From the NCBI RefSeq assembly GCF_001445655.1, contig NZ_LNBE01000006.1, forward strand, positions 124,001 to 188,000: DNA of 64,000 nt. The letters are read 5' to 3'. The notes beneath the pieces are model-generated. The model did not search any database. It saw nothing but the letters and a program-made list of their open reading frames with translations, and had not been told where the DNA came from. The position numbers were made by a program, and so were the translations under genes. Below, in pieces: positions 10,177 to 19,345 of this stretch (within the stretch, counting starts at the first letter, position 1; each line of letters opens with the position of its first letter). This DNA is from Streptomyces roseifaciens. Its GTDB lineage: Bacteria; Actinomycetota; Actinomycetes; Streptomycetales; Streptomycetaceae.

Positions 10177-11898
<1,722 letters not shown>

Positions 11899-11978
11899 TT
11901 CGGCTGCTCCCTGGTCGCGGGTGTATATGGAGGCCTTTAGCGTATCCGAGCGACCGGGTGTGACCGCGCGCCGTTTCT

Positions 11979-12224
11979 TCAGGCCATCCAGGCGCGCCAG
12001 GGCCGTGTGATCACCTCCCGGTAGGTGTGGTGGGAGGGGTTCCGCCCGGCGTGCCGGAAGGTCCACGTCTGGGCGTCGGCGAGGTCCTCCTGGGGGTCGG
12101 ACCTCTCCTCGCAGACGGCGCACTGCATCGCGTACGTGACGGGCTCGGCGTCGGGCTCACGGTCGGGGGTGAGGGTCCAGATGCCGAAGCGGTAGACGCT
12201 CCGCGGGGGATTTTCATTACTCAC
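11979..12224 (-). CDS. Small DUF7848-like protein
   Basis: This 81-aa protein of unknown function starts [14 protein letters not shown]. It carries a CAVC pair and conserved aromatic/His residues ([18 protein letters not shown]). Proteins of this look are common in Streptomyces beside XRE-type regulators. The Cys pair and His residues suggest metal binding, which is inference only. It is transcribed divergently from the XRE/DUF397 pair across 117 bp. Confidence 0.65.
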   Translation of the reverse strand: MSNENPPRSVYRFGIWTLTPDREPDAEPVTYAMQCAVCEERSDPQEDLADAQTWTFRHAGRNPSHHTYREVITRPWRAWMA

Positions 12225-12341
12225 GGCGTATAGATGCCCACGGGGGCGTAGCGTGACGTGTTACGAGATGGATACGGGCAGTGATGTGCGGAATCTCTGG
12301 CCAGAGGGTATGCCATCTGTGACAGGGGAGGGTCTACGGGC

Positions 12342-13151
12342 ATGGGCGAGGTTTTTCTTCCGGTCAACCATCGGTATCTCGGAAACCAGTTCATGATGTG
12401 GCGGCAGGAGGCGGGCCTCTCGCGGGAGGAAGTGGCCGAGGCGGTCGGCTATTCCGCGGAAATGGTGAGGTCTGTGGAGCAGGGGCGCCGTGCGTGCCCG
12501 CCGCGGATGGCGGAGATCGCGGATGAGCTCTTCGGCGCGCGGGGGAAGTTGAAGGCGGGCCTCTCGTACCTGACGCGGGACAAGATCCCCAACCGCTCCC
12601 GGGACTTCATGGAGAGCGAGGCCATCGCGATTTCGTGGCGGTCCCTGGAGGGCCTGCTCATCCCGGGGCTGCTGCAGACCGAGGAGTACGCGCGCACGCT
12701 CATGAGCGGGGTCTGGCCCCCGGTGTCGCAGGAGAAGGTCGAGGAGAGGCTCTCGGTGCGCCTGGAGCGTCAGAAGCAACTGAGGAACAGGCCTACGGTG
12801 CCCTTCGGGTTCGTGGTCTTCGAGGCGGCGTTGCACGTTCCGCTGGCAGGCGCCGAGGCGCAAAAGCGGCAATTGCTGCATCTCGCGGAATCTGCGGAAC
12901 TGCCGAACGTCACCTTTCAGATCCTGCCCTACGAGCGGGCTGTTCCTAGCGTGCTGAGCGGTGGGATGGTTCTTCTGGAAATGCCGGAGCTCCGTCGGGT
13001 CATCTATGTGATGGGTCAATCCCTGACTGAGCTGGTCACGGAGCCGAAGGATGTCAGCCACTTGGAGCAGAAGTACGCAAGGATTTCTGCCCAGGCCCTC
13101 GGTCCCGAGGACTCCGTGAAATTCATCGAGCGGATGGTGGACAGACTGTGA
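12342..13151 (+). CDS. XRE-family regulator with DUF5753 domain
   Basis: The protein has 269 aa. Residues about 10-65 form a helix-turn-helix domain (LSREEVAEAVGYSAEMVRSVEQGRR), and the rest is a DUF5753 domain (LIPGLLQTEEYARTLM, then LSGGMVLLEMPE). This architecture is highly amplified in Streptomyces and usually pairs with a DUF397 gene, as here (4-bp GTGA overlap). Such pairs influence development and antibiotic production (BldB/WhiJ-like networks), but the target of this one is unknown. It uses an ATG start with a weak upstream purine tract. Confidence 0.92.
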   Translation: MGEVFLPVNHRYLGNQFMMWRQEAGLSREEVAEAVGYSAEMVRSVEQGRRACPPRMAEIADELFGARGKLKAGLSYLTRDKIPNRSRDFMESEAIAISWRSLEGLLIPGLLQTEEYARTLMSGVWPPVSQEKVEERLSVRLERQKQLRNRPTVPFGFVVFEAALHVPLAGAEAQKRQLLHLAESAELPNVTFQILPYERAVPSVLSGGMVLLEMPELRRVIYVMGQSLTELVTEPKDVSHLEQKYARISAQALGPEDSVKFIERMVDRL

Positions 13152-13330
13152 GCTACCAGTTGATGTGGTTCAAGTCCAGCTACAGCGACGAGGAAGGCGA
13201 CAACTGCATCGAGATAGCCAATGGGCCGCGAGGCATACACATACGGGACTCAAAACAAAGGTCCGGCCCCCAAATCGCCGTAGGCGCCCCCGCCTGGGCG
13301 GGCTTCCTTACGTACATCGCCGCGGCGTAA
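13148..13330 (+). CDS. DUF397 protein (partner of XRE regulator)
   Basis: The 60-aa protein shows the DUF397 signature: WFKSSYSDEEGDNCIEIA, a short basic turn IHIRDSK, then a hydrophobic end. It starts at a GTG overlapping the XRE stop, so translation is coupled. DUF397 proteins are thought to act with, or antagonise, the neighbouring XRE/DUF5753 regulator, similar to a toxin-antitoxin or anti-activator relationship. No other domain is present. Confidence 0.92.
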   Translation: MSYQLMWFKSSYSDEEGDNCIEIANGPRGIHIRDSKQRSGPQIAVGAPAWAGFLTYIAAA

Positions 13331-13421
13331 ACGGGCGCGCGGGGGTGCCCGAAACCGGCCAAAATACACGCCAGCCACATTTCGCCTGGTGCCCCCGCGT
13401 CCCGCTTGACACTCTGCCGCG

Positions 13422-14162
13422 GTGCTGCGTATTCACTTCACGGACACCGATCTGCTCAACACCCGCGTCGCCACCGCGCCGGACGCCTCGTGGGAACTGG
13501 TGCTGAGCCTGCGGCACTTACGAAGACGCGTCGTGCCGCCGCGCTACGCCGACTGGCACCGCGATGTCCTCGCACGGTTGCCGCACCCGCGGCCGCCCGA
13601 GGCGTACCACGAGGTGGCCGTCGAGCCGTACTGGGACGACATCCGGTCCAGCGTGGACGGCGACCGCGCGCTGCGGATCCGGGCCCTGCTCGACGGCGGG
13701 GTCAACGGGCTGCTCCGCAGCTACGTGCCCACCATGCGGTGGGTGCCGCCGACGCTGCACGTCCGCAGCGCCGTGGACAGGGACTATGACCTCCGCGGTC
13801 GCGGGCTGCTGCTCCAGCCGTCGTACTTCTGCCACGGCGTGGGGCACCTGCCGGAGGACCCGGACGTACCCCCGGTCCTCGTCCATCCCGCCGCTCAGCC
13901 GCAATCCGACCCCGGAGGGGACAAGGCGCTGGCCCGGCTGATGGGGGCGACGCGCGCCGGGATCCTGATCGCGGCCGGGACGGCCTGCACGTCGGGGGAG
14001 CTCGCCCGCCGCGTAGGCGTCTCCGCTCCGACGGTGAGTCATCACCTGTCGGCCCTGCGGGACGCGGGCCTGCTCAGGACCATGCCGCACGGAACGAGCG
14101 CGCTGCATGTCCGTACGCGTACGGGTTCCGCGCTCGTGAATTCGAGCTGCGAGTTTCGATGA
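13422..14162 (+). CDS. ArsR-type winged-helix regulator with TTA codon
   Basis: The 246-aa protein starts at a GTG. It has an N-terminal DUF5937-like half (IHFTDTDLLNTRVA, EPYWDDIRSSV) and a C-terminal ArsR winged helix with the recognition region ELARRVGVSAPTVSHHLSALRDAGLL. It lacks a recognisable cysteine metal-sensor motif, so it is probably not a metal sensor. Codon 33 is TTA (13518-13520), which makes translation depend on the bldA tRNA and so ties it to development. The next gene encodes a secreted I36 inhibitor-like protein and may be a target. Confidence 0.85.
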   Translation: MLRIHFTDTDLLNTRVATAPDASWELVLSLRHLRRRVVPPRYADWHRDVLARLPHPRPPEAYHEVAVEPYWDDIRSSVDGDRALRIRALLDGGVNGLLRSYVPTMRWVPPTLHVRSAVDRDYDLRGRGLLLQPSYFCHGVGHLPEDPDVPPVLVHPAAQPQSDPGGDKALARLMGATRAGILIAAGTACTSGELARRVGVSAPTVSHHLSALRDAGLLRTMPHGTSALHVRTRTGSALVNSSCEFR

Positions 14163-14258
14163 GGTTCGAAGGCGCTGTCTTTCGTCCCGCACGGCGGACA
14201 GGATGGCGCACGAAACCGAAACGCTTCCTGCAAACGAGCGAAACAGGAGGGCTTTCGT

Positions 14259-14678
14259 ATGAGATTCAAGCGTCTGGCCGTGGCCGGGGCGATTGCCGTC
14301 GCCACCGCGGGTTCGGGCCTTCTGGCCACCTCGCCGGCATCCGCGTCGACGGAGAGTTTCACGCAGAGCTGCTCGACCGGCTATGCGTGCCTGTTCTACC
14401 ACCAGAACTACACCGGGGCGATCCACAAGCAGTCCCACAACGACGCGAACTACCGGAACGACAACTTCGTGTCGAGCAGCTCCACGCGGGGCAGCGAGGG
14501 GTCGAACGCGACGGTGCGGAACAACGCGGCGTCGGTCGACAACTGGGACTTCAACAGCGCCTTCACGGTCTACTCGCTGCCGAACTACCTGGGCGCGCAC
14601 CAGCGCATCGCCCCGGGCGGGGCCGCGAACCTCAACAACCAGCTGCGGAACAACAACGAGTCGGGCCGGTTCGGCTGA
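14259..14678 (+). CDS. Secreted peptidase inhibitor family I36 protein
   Basis: The 139-aa protein has a Sec signal peptide (about residues 1-29, ending SPASAS). The mature part resembles beta/gamma-crystallin-like I36 inhibitors (SMPI family): CSTGYACLFYHQNYTG with two Cys, then asparagine-rich strands and NNAASVDNWDFN. Such proteins inhibit metalloproteases outside the cell. An AGGAGG ribosome site precedes the ATG. The 5' leader and first 20 codons are nearly identical to those of the lipoprotein gene at 14785, showing local duplication. A hairpin follows. Confidence 0.88.
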   Translation: MRFKRLAVAGAIAVATAGSGLLATSPASASTESFTQSCSTGYACLFYHQNYTGAIHKQSHNDANYRNDNFVSSSSTRGSEGSNATVRNNAASVDNWDFNSAFTVYSLPNYLGAHQRIAPGGAANLNNQLRNNNESGRFG

Positions 14679-14703
14679 CCGAGCTCCCCTCGCGTACCGG
14701 TGG

Positions 14704-14727
14704 CCCCGCCTGTCTCCACAGGCGGGG
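14704..14727 (+). terminator. Terminator of the I36 gene
   Basis: CCCCGCCTGT and its complement ACAGGCGGGG pair around a CTCC loop, 26 bp after the stop. Confidence 0.75.
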
Positions 14728-14784
14728 CACCTGCGTGGGTTGCCGAGCTGCGGGTTTCGATGAGACGGACAGGAGGGCTTTCGT

Positions 14785-15756
14785 ATGAGATTCAGACGTC
14801 CGGCCGTGGCCGGGGCGATCGCCGTCGCGGCCGTTCTGCCGGCCGTCGGCGGCTGTTCCTCGGGCTCCGGTGAGCCGAAGCGGTCCGCACCCGGCCCCGT
14901 ACCGGTCGTCTCCGCCGTGCCCCGCCTCACCACGGCCGCCGGCTCCTCCCTCCCCATCGACCCCTACCTCCTCACCCATGACCAGGCCGACCGCCTCGAC
15001 GCTGCACGGCGCACCCTCGTGGAACGCTGCATGCGCCGTTTCGAGGTCGCTTATCAACCGCCCGCTCCCTCCACCCCCTTCCGGCCGAAGACCCGTACCC
15101 AGTACCGCTACGGCGTCACCGATCCCGCCGACGCCGCCCGCTACGGCTTCGCGCCGCCCGGCAGCCCGCGGACCCCGCCCCCGCCGTCCGCGCCGCCGCC
15201 TTCCCTCTCCGCCGAGGCGACCGTCGTTCTCACCGGTACGGATGACCCGAAGGTCAAGCCCGGCAGCAGTGCCGCGAAGGGCGGCCGGCGGATCAATGGG
15301 CACAGGGTGCCCCCGGGCGGCTGTACGGGCGAGGCCCGTTCCGCGCTCCGCGCGGACAACGCCGAGGCCGGGGGAGACGCCCCGGTCGCCGACCGGATCA
15401 ATTCCGGGAGCTTCGAGCGCTCGCAGCGCGACCCGCGCGTGGTGCGCGTCTTCGCCCAGTGGGCGTCCTGCATGAAGGAGCGCGGCTTCCCTTCGTACGA
15501 CGATCCGATCAAGGCCGGGGCCGACGCGGCCTGGCGCACGCCCGAGCCGTCCGCGGAGGAGCGGGAGACGGCGGCGGCCGACGCGCGGTGCAAGGCGGAA
15601 CACAACGTGGTGGGCGTCTGGTTCGCGGTCGACGCGGCGTACCAGCGGGAGGAGATCGACCGGAACGCGAAGGAGCTCGCCGCCGTCAAGGCGGAGCTCG
15701 CCGCCCGCCAGGAACTGGCCGGGGCTGCCCTGGGCACTCTCCCTCCCCAGCCCTAG
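14785..15756 (+). CDS. Lipoprotein of unknown function with borrowed leader
   Basis: The 323-aa protein has a lipobox (AVGGC) after a signal sequence that starts MRFRRPAVAGAIAV, almost the same as the I36 protein upstream. The mature part includes LDAARRTLVERCMRRF near the start and VVRVFAQWASCMKERG in the second half. This fits a Streptomyces family of surface lipoproteins with conserved Cys residues and no known activity. The middle is Pro-rich. It probably sits on the outer face of the membrane. The shared leader suggests the duplication supplied its expression and export signals. Confidence 0.8.
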   Translation: MRFRRPAVAGAIAVAAVLPAVGGCSSGSGEPKRSAPGPVPVVSAVPRLTTAAGSSLPIDPYLLTHDQADRLDAARRTLVERCMRRFEVAYQPPAPSTPFRPKTRTQYRYGVTDPADAARYGFAPPGSPRTPPPPSAPPPSLSAEATVVLTGTDDPKVKPGSSAAKGGRRINGHRVPPGGCTGEARSALRADNAEAGGDAPVADRINSGSFERSQRDPRVVRVFAQWASCMKERGFPSYDDPIKAGADAAWRTPEPSAEERETAAADARCKAEHNVVGVWFAVDAAYQREEIDRNAKELAAVKAELAARQELAGAALGTLPPQP

Positions 15757-15809
15757 GGTGGGCGGCCTGACCGCACGTTCCGACGTCCGCTCCGTACCCA
15801 GGAGGGTTC

Positions 15810-17045
15810 ATGAGCGTCCACGCCACCACCACGTACCTGGTCAGGAACGAGAAGACCGGGCTGTACCTGACGGTCCGGGGACTCAGCAGGCACGACGCCG
15901 CCGACATCGTCCAGGAGCCGCTCCACGACTGGCCGCGGCGGGCGAGCCAGGCGTGGCGCCTGGAGCCCGGGCAGGGCGGCGAGCACGTCTACCGGCTGCA
16001 GAACCAGCACAGCGGGCGCTATCTGCAGGTGCGGTACTGCCGCAAGGACCCGGGCGCGCCGGCCGAGCAGCGGCACCTGGAGGAGAACGACCCGGCGTAC
16101 CAGAGCCAGACCTGGGAGATCGGGAACGGCAGCGACTGCAGGATCGTCAACGTCCACAGCAGGCTGGGGCTGAACGTCCGCGGCCACTCGGCGGCCGCCG
16201 GTGCCGTCGTCGAGCAGCAGGCGGCGGGGGACGAGGAGAACAGGGTCTGGCGCTTCGAGGCCGTGGAGCCGCGCGGGGAGGCGAAGCTCTTCCACGCGCT
16301 GGCGGGGACGGTCGTGGAGCCGAGTTCACTCGGGATCCTGGCGACGCTCACCAATGCGCTCAAGGCCTCGCTGGAGGCGTCCGGCGGGATCTTCGGCACG
16401 GTCTCGAAGTGGGTGCCGGGGAGCACCACGCCGTACATCGTCTTCGACGGCTTCCGCGGCGACGAGGTCGTCCGCTTCTCGCAGCGGAACCGGGTGGAGG
16501 CCGGGCCGCGGAAGATCAGGGAGCAGTTCCCGCACCTGCCGAAGGAGTTCCACGGCGGCTTCGACTTCGTGACACGGGCGCCGGGGTGGAGCGAGCACCG
16601 GTACGTGGGCGTCAAGGGCGACCTGGCCGTCGAGTTCTCGGACCGGAGCAGCGGCGAGAGCCTGCGCAGCACCGACTTCCATTACCCGCGCGAGCAGCTG
16701 GAACCGGTGATCGGCGGGGCGGTGAAGGCGGCGGTGCAGGGGACGCCGGACGGGCGGTACCACCTGGTGTTCGGGGAGAAGGGCGCGGCGGCGCTGATCG
16801 ACGTGCCGCGGGGGCCGGCGGCCGGGAAGCGGGGTGCGGACCGGCGCGACGTGCGGCCGGTGCGGCTGGACCACCTGCCCGAGCCGTGCAGGCCCGATGC
16901 CATCGCTTCGGCGGCCGTGGGCGACGAGATGCACTTCTTCGCGGTCAAGGGCGATCAGTACCTCGTCTTCACCTTCCGCGAGGTGATCCACGGGCCGGGG
17001 AAGATCCTCGACGCGTATCCGTTCCTGCTGGGGCTGTGGGGCTGA
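15810..17045 (+). CDS. RICIN beta-trefoil plus hemopexin-like repeat protein
   Basis: The 411-aa protein lacks a signal peptide. The first about 150 residues resemble a RICIN/beta-trefoil lectin (YLVRNEKTGLYLTV, YRLQNQHSGRYLQV, CRIVNVHSRLGLNV with repeating Q-W edges). The rest has hemopexin-like blades: IVFDGFRGDEVVRF, RYVGVKGDLAVEF, and MHFFAVKGDQYLVF. A similar mix of lectin and hemopexin repeats appears in secreted or storage-type proteins and some insecticidal toxins, so it may bind glycans or surfaces. An AGGAGG site precedes the ATG. The function is not known. Confidence 0.72.
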   Translation: MSVHATTTYLVRNEKTGLYLTVRGLSRHDAADIVQEPLHDWPRRASQAWRLEPGQGGEHVYRLQNQHSGRYLQVRYCRKDPGAPAEQRHLEENDPAYQSQTWEIGNGSDCRIVNVHSRLGLNVRGHSAAAGAVVEQQAAGDEENRVWRFEAVEPRGEAKLFHALAGTVVEPSSLGILATLTNALKASLEASGGIFGTVSKWVPGSTTPYIVFDGFRGDEVVRFSQRNRVEAGPRKIREQFPHLPKEFHGGFDFVTRAPGWSEHRYVGVKGDLAVEFSDRSSGESLRSTDFHYPREQLEPVIGGAVKAAVQGTPDGRYHLVFGEKGAAALIDVPRGPAAGKRGADRRDVRPVRLDHLPEPCRPDAIASAAVGDEMHFFAVKGDQYLVFTFREVIHGPGKILDAYPFLLGLWG

Positions 17046-17072
17046 GCGAACGGCCTTGCCCGGGGCGTTGTG

Positions 17073-17108
17073 ACCGGGTGGCGGGGGCTGCCCCTCCCGC
17101 CACCCGGT
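17073..17108 (+). terminator. Terminator between the RICIN gene and the small minus-strand gene
   Basis: ACCGGGTGGCGGG pairs with CCCGCCACCCGGT around a 10-nt loop. It lies 28 bp after the RICIN gene stop and can serve the convergent 60-aa gene as well. Confidence 0.75.
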
Positions 17109-17134
17109 TCCCCTCCCTCTTGAAGGAAGTCACC

Positions 17135-17168
17135 AAGGGGGTCTCAGTGGAAAAGGGGGTCTCAGTGG
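17135..17168. repeat. 16-bp direct duplication at a gene end
   Basis: AAGGGGGTCTCAGTGG occurs at 17135-17150 and again at 17153-17168. The second copy contains the stop codon of the small minus-strand gene; the first lies just beyond it. Confidence 0.9.
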
Positions 17169-17344
17169 AAGTAGACGACGTCGACCTGGCCGTCCGCCCG
17201 GTAGGAGAAGCCGGCTTCGCCGCTGCCTTCTCCGGGCGGGAGGGTGACGAAGTCGACGGCGTCCTGCAGGGAGGCGAACGTGCCCGCGTGGGACGTCTTC
17301 ACCTCGCCTTCCTCGCTGGGGACGGCTTCGCCGGGAACGGCCAT
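17162..17344 (-). CDS. Small hypothetical protein (60 aa)
   Basis: The ATG at 17344 is chosen because AGGAG lies at the proper distance upstream; a longer in-frame version would lack this. The protein starts MAVPGEAVPSEEG and contains FASLQDAVDFVTLP and a closing VDVVYFH. It has no signal peptide, cysteines or membrane segment. I do not recognise a family. It is transcribed divergently from the two-component system at 17588, across 243 bp, so a regulatory link is possible. Its 3' end carries a 16-bp duplication. Confidence 0.55.
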   Translation of the reverse strand: MAVPGEAVPSEEGEVKTSHAGTFASLQDAVDFVTLPPGEGSGEAGFSYRADGQVDVVYFH

Positions 17345-17587
17345 GTGGGAGCTCCTGTATTCCTGTGCCGATGCGCTGTATCCGAAGAGTGATCCTGCGA
17401 TTACCAACCGTAGTTGTTCGATCGGCGGACCGTAACCGCGCTCCAGGGGCGCGCGGAGGCATCCCCAGGGGCGCGAACGGCGCGTTCATGTCACCGCTAT
17501 CCGATCAATGGAGAGGTTTGCGAAACATGTCCTCCTGTACACCGCATCCTGGGAGGGGATGCGTTGTCGAAGGAGACGGACGAGGAC

Positions 17588-18241
17588 ATGCGGGTACTGG
17601 TCGCCGAGGACGAAGAGATACTGGCCGAGCTGATCGCCACGGGCCTGCGCCGGGCCGGATTCGCCGTGGACACCGTCTACAGCGGTGACGCCGCCATCGC
17701 CTACCTCTCCCTCCACGACTACGACGTCGTGGTCCTCGACCGCGACCTGCCCCGCGTCCACGGCGACGACGTCGCCCGGCACCTCGTCGCGAACGGCTCC
17801 CGCACCCGCATCCTGATGCTCACCGCCGCCGGCTCGATGGAGGACCGGGTGGCCGGGCTGGACCTGGGCGCCGACGACTACCTGCCCAAGCCGTTCGAAT
17901 TCCCCGAGCTGATCTCGCGGGTGCGCGCCCTGCGGCGGCGCAGCGCCCGGCCGGCGCCGCCGCTCCTGGAGAAGGCCGGGCTGCGGCTCGACACGGTGCG
18001 CCGGACGGCCGACCGCGACGGCCGGGGCCTCGACCTCTCGCCCAAGGAGTTCGCCATCCTGCAGCTGCTGCTGGAGGCGGACGGGGCGGTCGTCAGCGCG
18101 GAGGAGCTGCTGGAGCGCGCGTGGGACGCCCACGCGGACCCCTTCACGGGCGCGGTGCGCGTGGCGATGAGCAAACTGCGCGGCAAGCTCGGGGAGCCGG
18201 CCCTGATCCGCACGGTGCAGGGCGTGGGGTACACGCTGTGA
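17588..18241 (+). CDS. OmpR-family response regulator
   Basis: The 217-aa protein starts at the ATG giving MRVLVAEDEE. The receiver domain (about 1-115) has the acidic pair DE, phospho-acceptor Asp in VVVLDRDLP and switch Lys in DYLPKPFE. A winged-helix output domain (about 125-217) ends IRTVQGVGYTL, as in OmpR/PhoB proteins. Its GTGA overlap with the kinase gene shows a co-translated two-component pair. Target genes are unknown; the small divergent gene at 17162 is a candidate. An upstream in-frame TTG is possible but less likely. Confidence 0.93.
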   Translation: MRVLVAEDEEILAELIATGLRRAGFAVDTVYSGDAAIAYLSLHDYDVVVLDRDLPRVHGDDVARHLVANGSRTRILMLTAAGSMEDRVAGLDLGADDYLPKPFEFPELISRVRALRRRSARPAPPLLEKAGLRLDTVRRTADRDGRGLDLSPKEFAILQLLLEADGAVVSAEELLERAWDAHADPFTGAVRVAMSKLRGKLGEPALIRTVQGVGYTL

Positions 18242-19251
18242 AACCGGTGAGGCGGCCGTTCCTCACGGCCCGTACGCGCATCGCCGTCGCCTTCGGCGGC
18301 ATCTTCCTCGTGCTCGGCGGGGCCCTCCTGCTCACGGTGAACCTGCTCTCGCGCGCCGGCACCCGGGAGCGGGCGACGACCATCGCGCGGAACGCGGTGC
18401 CGGTCGAGCTCGTCCGGCCCGGGGAGACGGTGAACACGTGGACGGCGTACCGGATCTCCGGCGACGTCAGCGCCGCCGCCTCCCAGCAGATGGTCATGTG
18501 GTCGGCCGCGGCCCTGCTCGTGACGGCGCTGCTGGCGGTCGGCGTGGGGTGGTGGACGGCGGGCCGCTGCCTGCGCCCCGTCCAGGGCGCCTTCGAGAGC
18601 CAGCGGCGCTTCATCTCCAACGCCTCGCACGAGCTGCGCACACCGCTGGCCGTCCAGCGCACGGCGATCCAGGTGGGGCTGGACGGGGACCCGTCCCCGG
18701 ACGAACTGGCCCACGTACGGACCACGCTCCTGGAGGCCAACCGCCGCTCCGAACGCCTCATCGACGGCCTGCTGCTGCTCGCCCGCAGCGACCGCGGCCT
18801 GGAGCGCCGCGACCCGCTCGACCTGGCCGAGATCGTCGCGGAAGAGGCCGGCGCCGTCGCGGGCCGCGCGGAGCGGGCCGGGGTGCGGCTGTCCGTGCAC
18901 AGCGAGCGGGCGCCGCTGCGGGGGAACCGAGTGCTGCTGGGGCAGCTGGCCGGGAACCTGCTGCGGAACGCGGTGGAGTACAACCACCGCGGCGGTGACG
19001 TGGACGTGCTGGTCGAGCCGGGCCGGCTGGTGGTGCGCAACTCGGGGCCGGTCGTGGCCGCGGCGGACATCCCGGCCCTCTTCGAGCCGTTCCGGCGGGG
19101 GCGCGGCAAGGAACGGCTCTCCGGCGGCACGGGCCTGGGCCTGTCCATCGTCCAGTCGATCGCCCGCGCGCACGGGGGGCGGGCCCGGGCCGTGCCGAAC
19201 CGGGGCGGGGGGCTGCGCGTGACCGTGGAAATACCGGAGCCGGGGCGGTGA
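18238..19251 (+). CDS. Sensor histidine kinase (partner of the OmpR regulator)
   Basis: The 337-aa kinase starts at a GTG overlapping the regulator stop. Two membrane segments are visible (IAVAFGGIFLVLGGALLL and WSAAALLVTALLAVGVGWW) with a short extracytoplasmic loop of about 45 residues between them. The phospho-acceptor His is in ISNASHELRTPLAV. The ATPase domain shows the N box LAGNLLRNAVEYNH and GTGLGLSIV. The small sensor loop argues for a membrane or small-ligand signal. A bidirectional terminator follows. Confidence 0.93.
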   Translation: MKPVRRPFLTARTRIAVAFGGIFLVLGGALLLTVNLLSRAGTRERATTIARNAVPVELVRPGETVNTWTAYRISGDVSAAASQQMVMWSAAALLVTALLAVGVGWWTAGRCLRPVQGAFESQRRFISNASHELRTPLAVQRTAIQVGLDGDPSPDELAHVRTTLLEANRRSERLIDGLLLLARSDRGLERRDPLDLAEIVAEEAGAVAGRAERAGVRLSVHSERAPLRGNRVLLGQLAGNLLRNAVEYNHRGGDVDVLVEPGRLVVRNSGPVVAAADIPALFEPFRRGRGKERLSGGTGLGLSIVQSIARAHGGRARAVPNRGGGLRVTVEIPEPGR

Positions 19252-19271
19252 GCGGGGGCTGGCCTGGCATG

Positions 19272-19307
19272 CGGAGGCCCGGGGCGGCGTTCCGCCCCGG
19301 GCCTCCG
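19272..19307. terminator. Bidirectional terminator between kinase and vWA genes
   Basis: A 16-bp perfect stem (CGGAGGCCCGGGGCGG and complement) with a 4-nt loop lies between the two convergent genes. Confidence 0.85.
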
Positions 19308-19345
19308 TACTGCTCACTGCTCACTTCTCGCTGCTCACTGCAACG

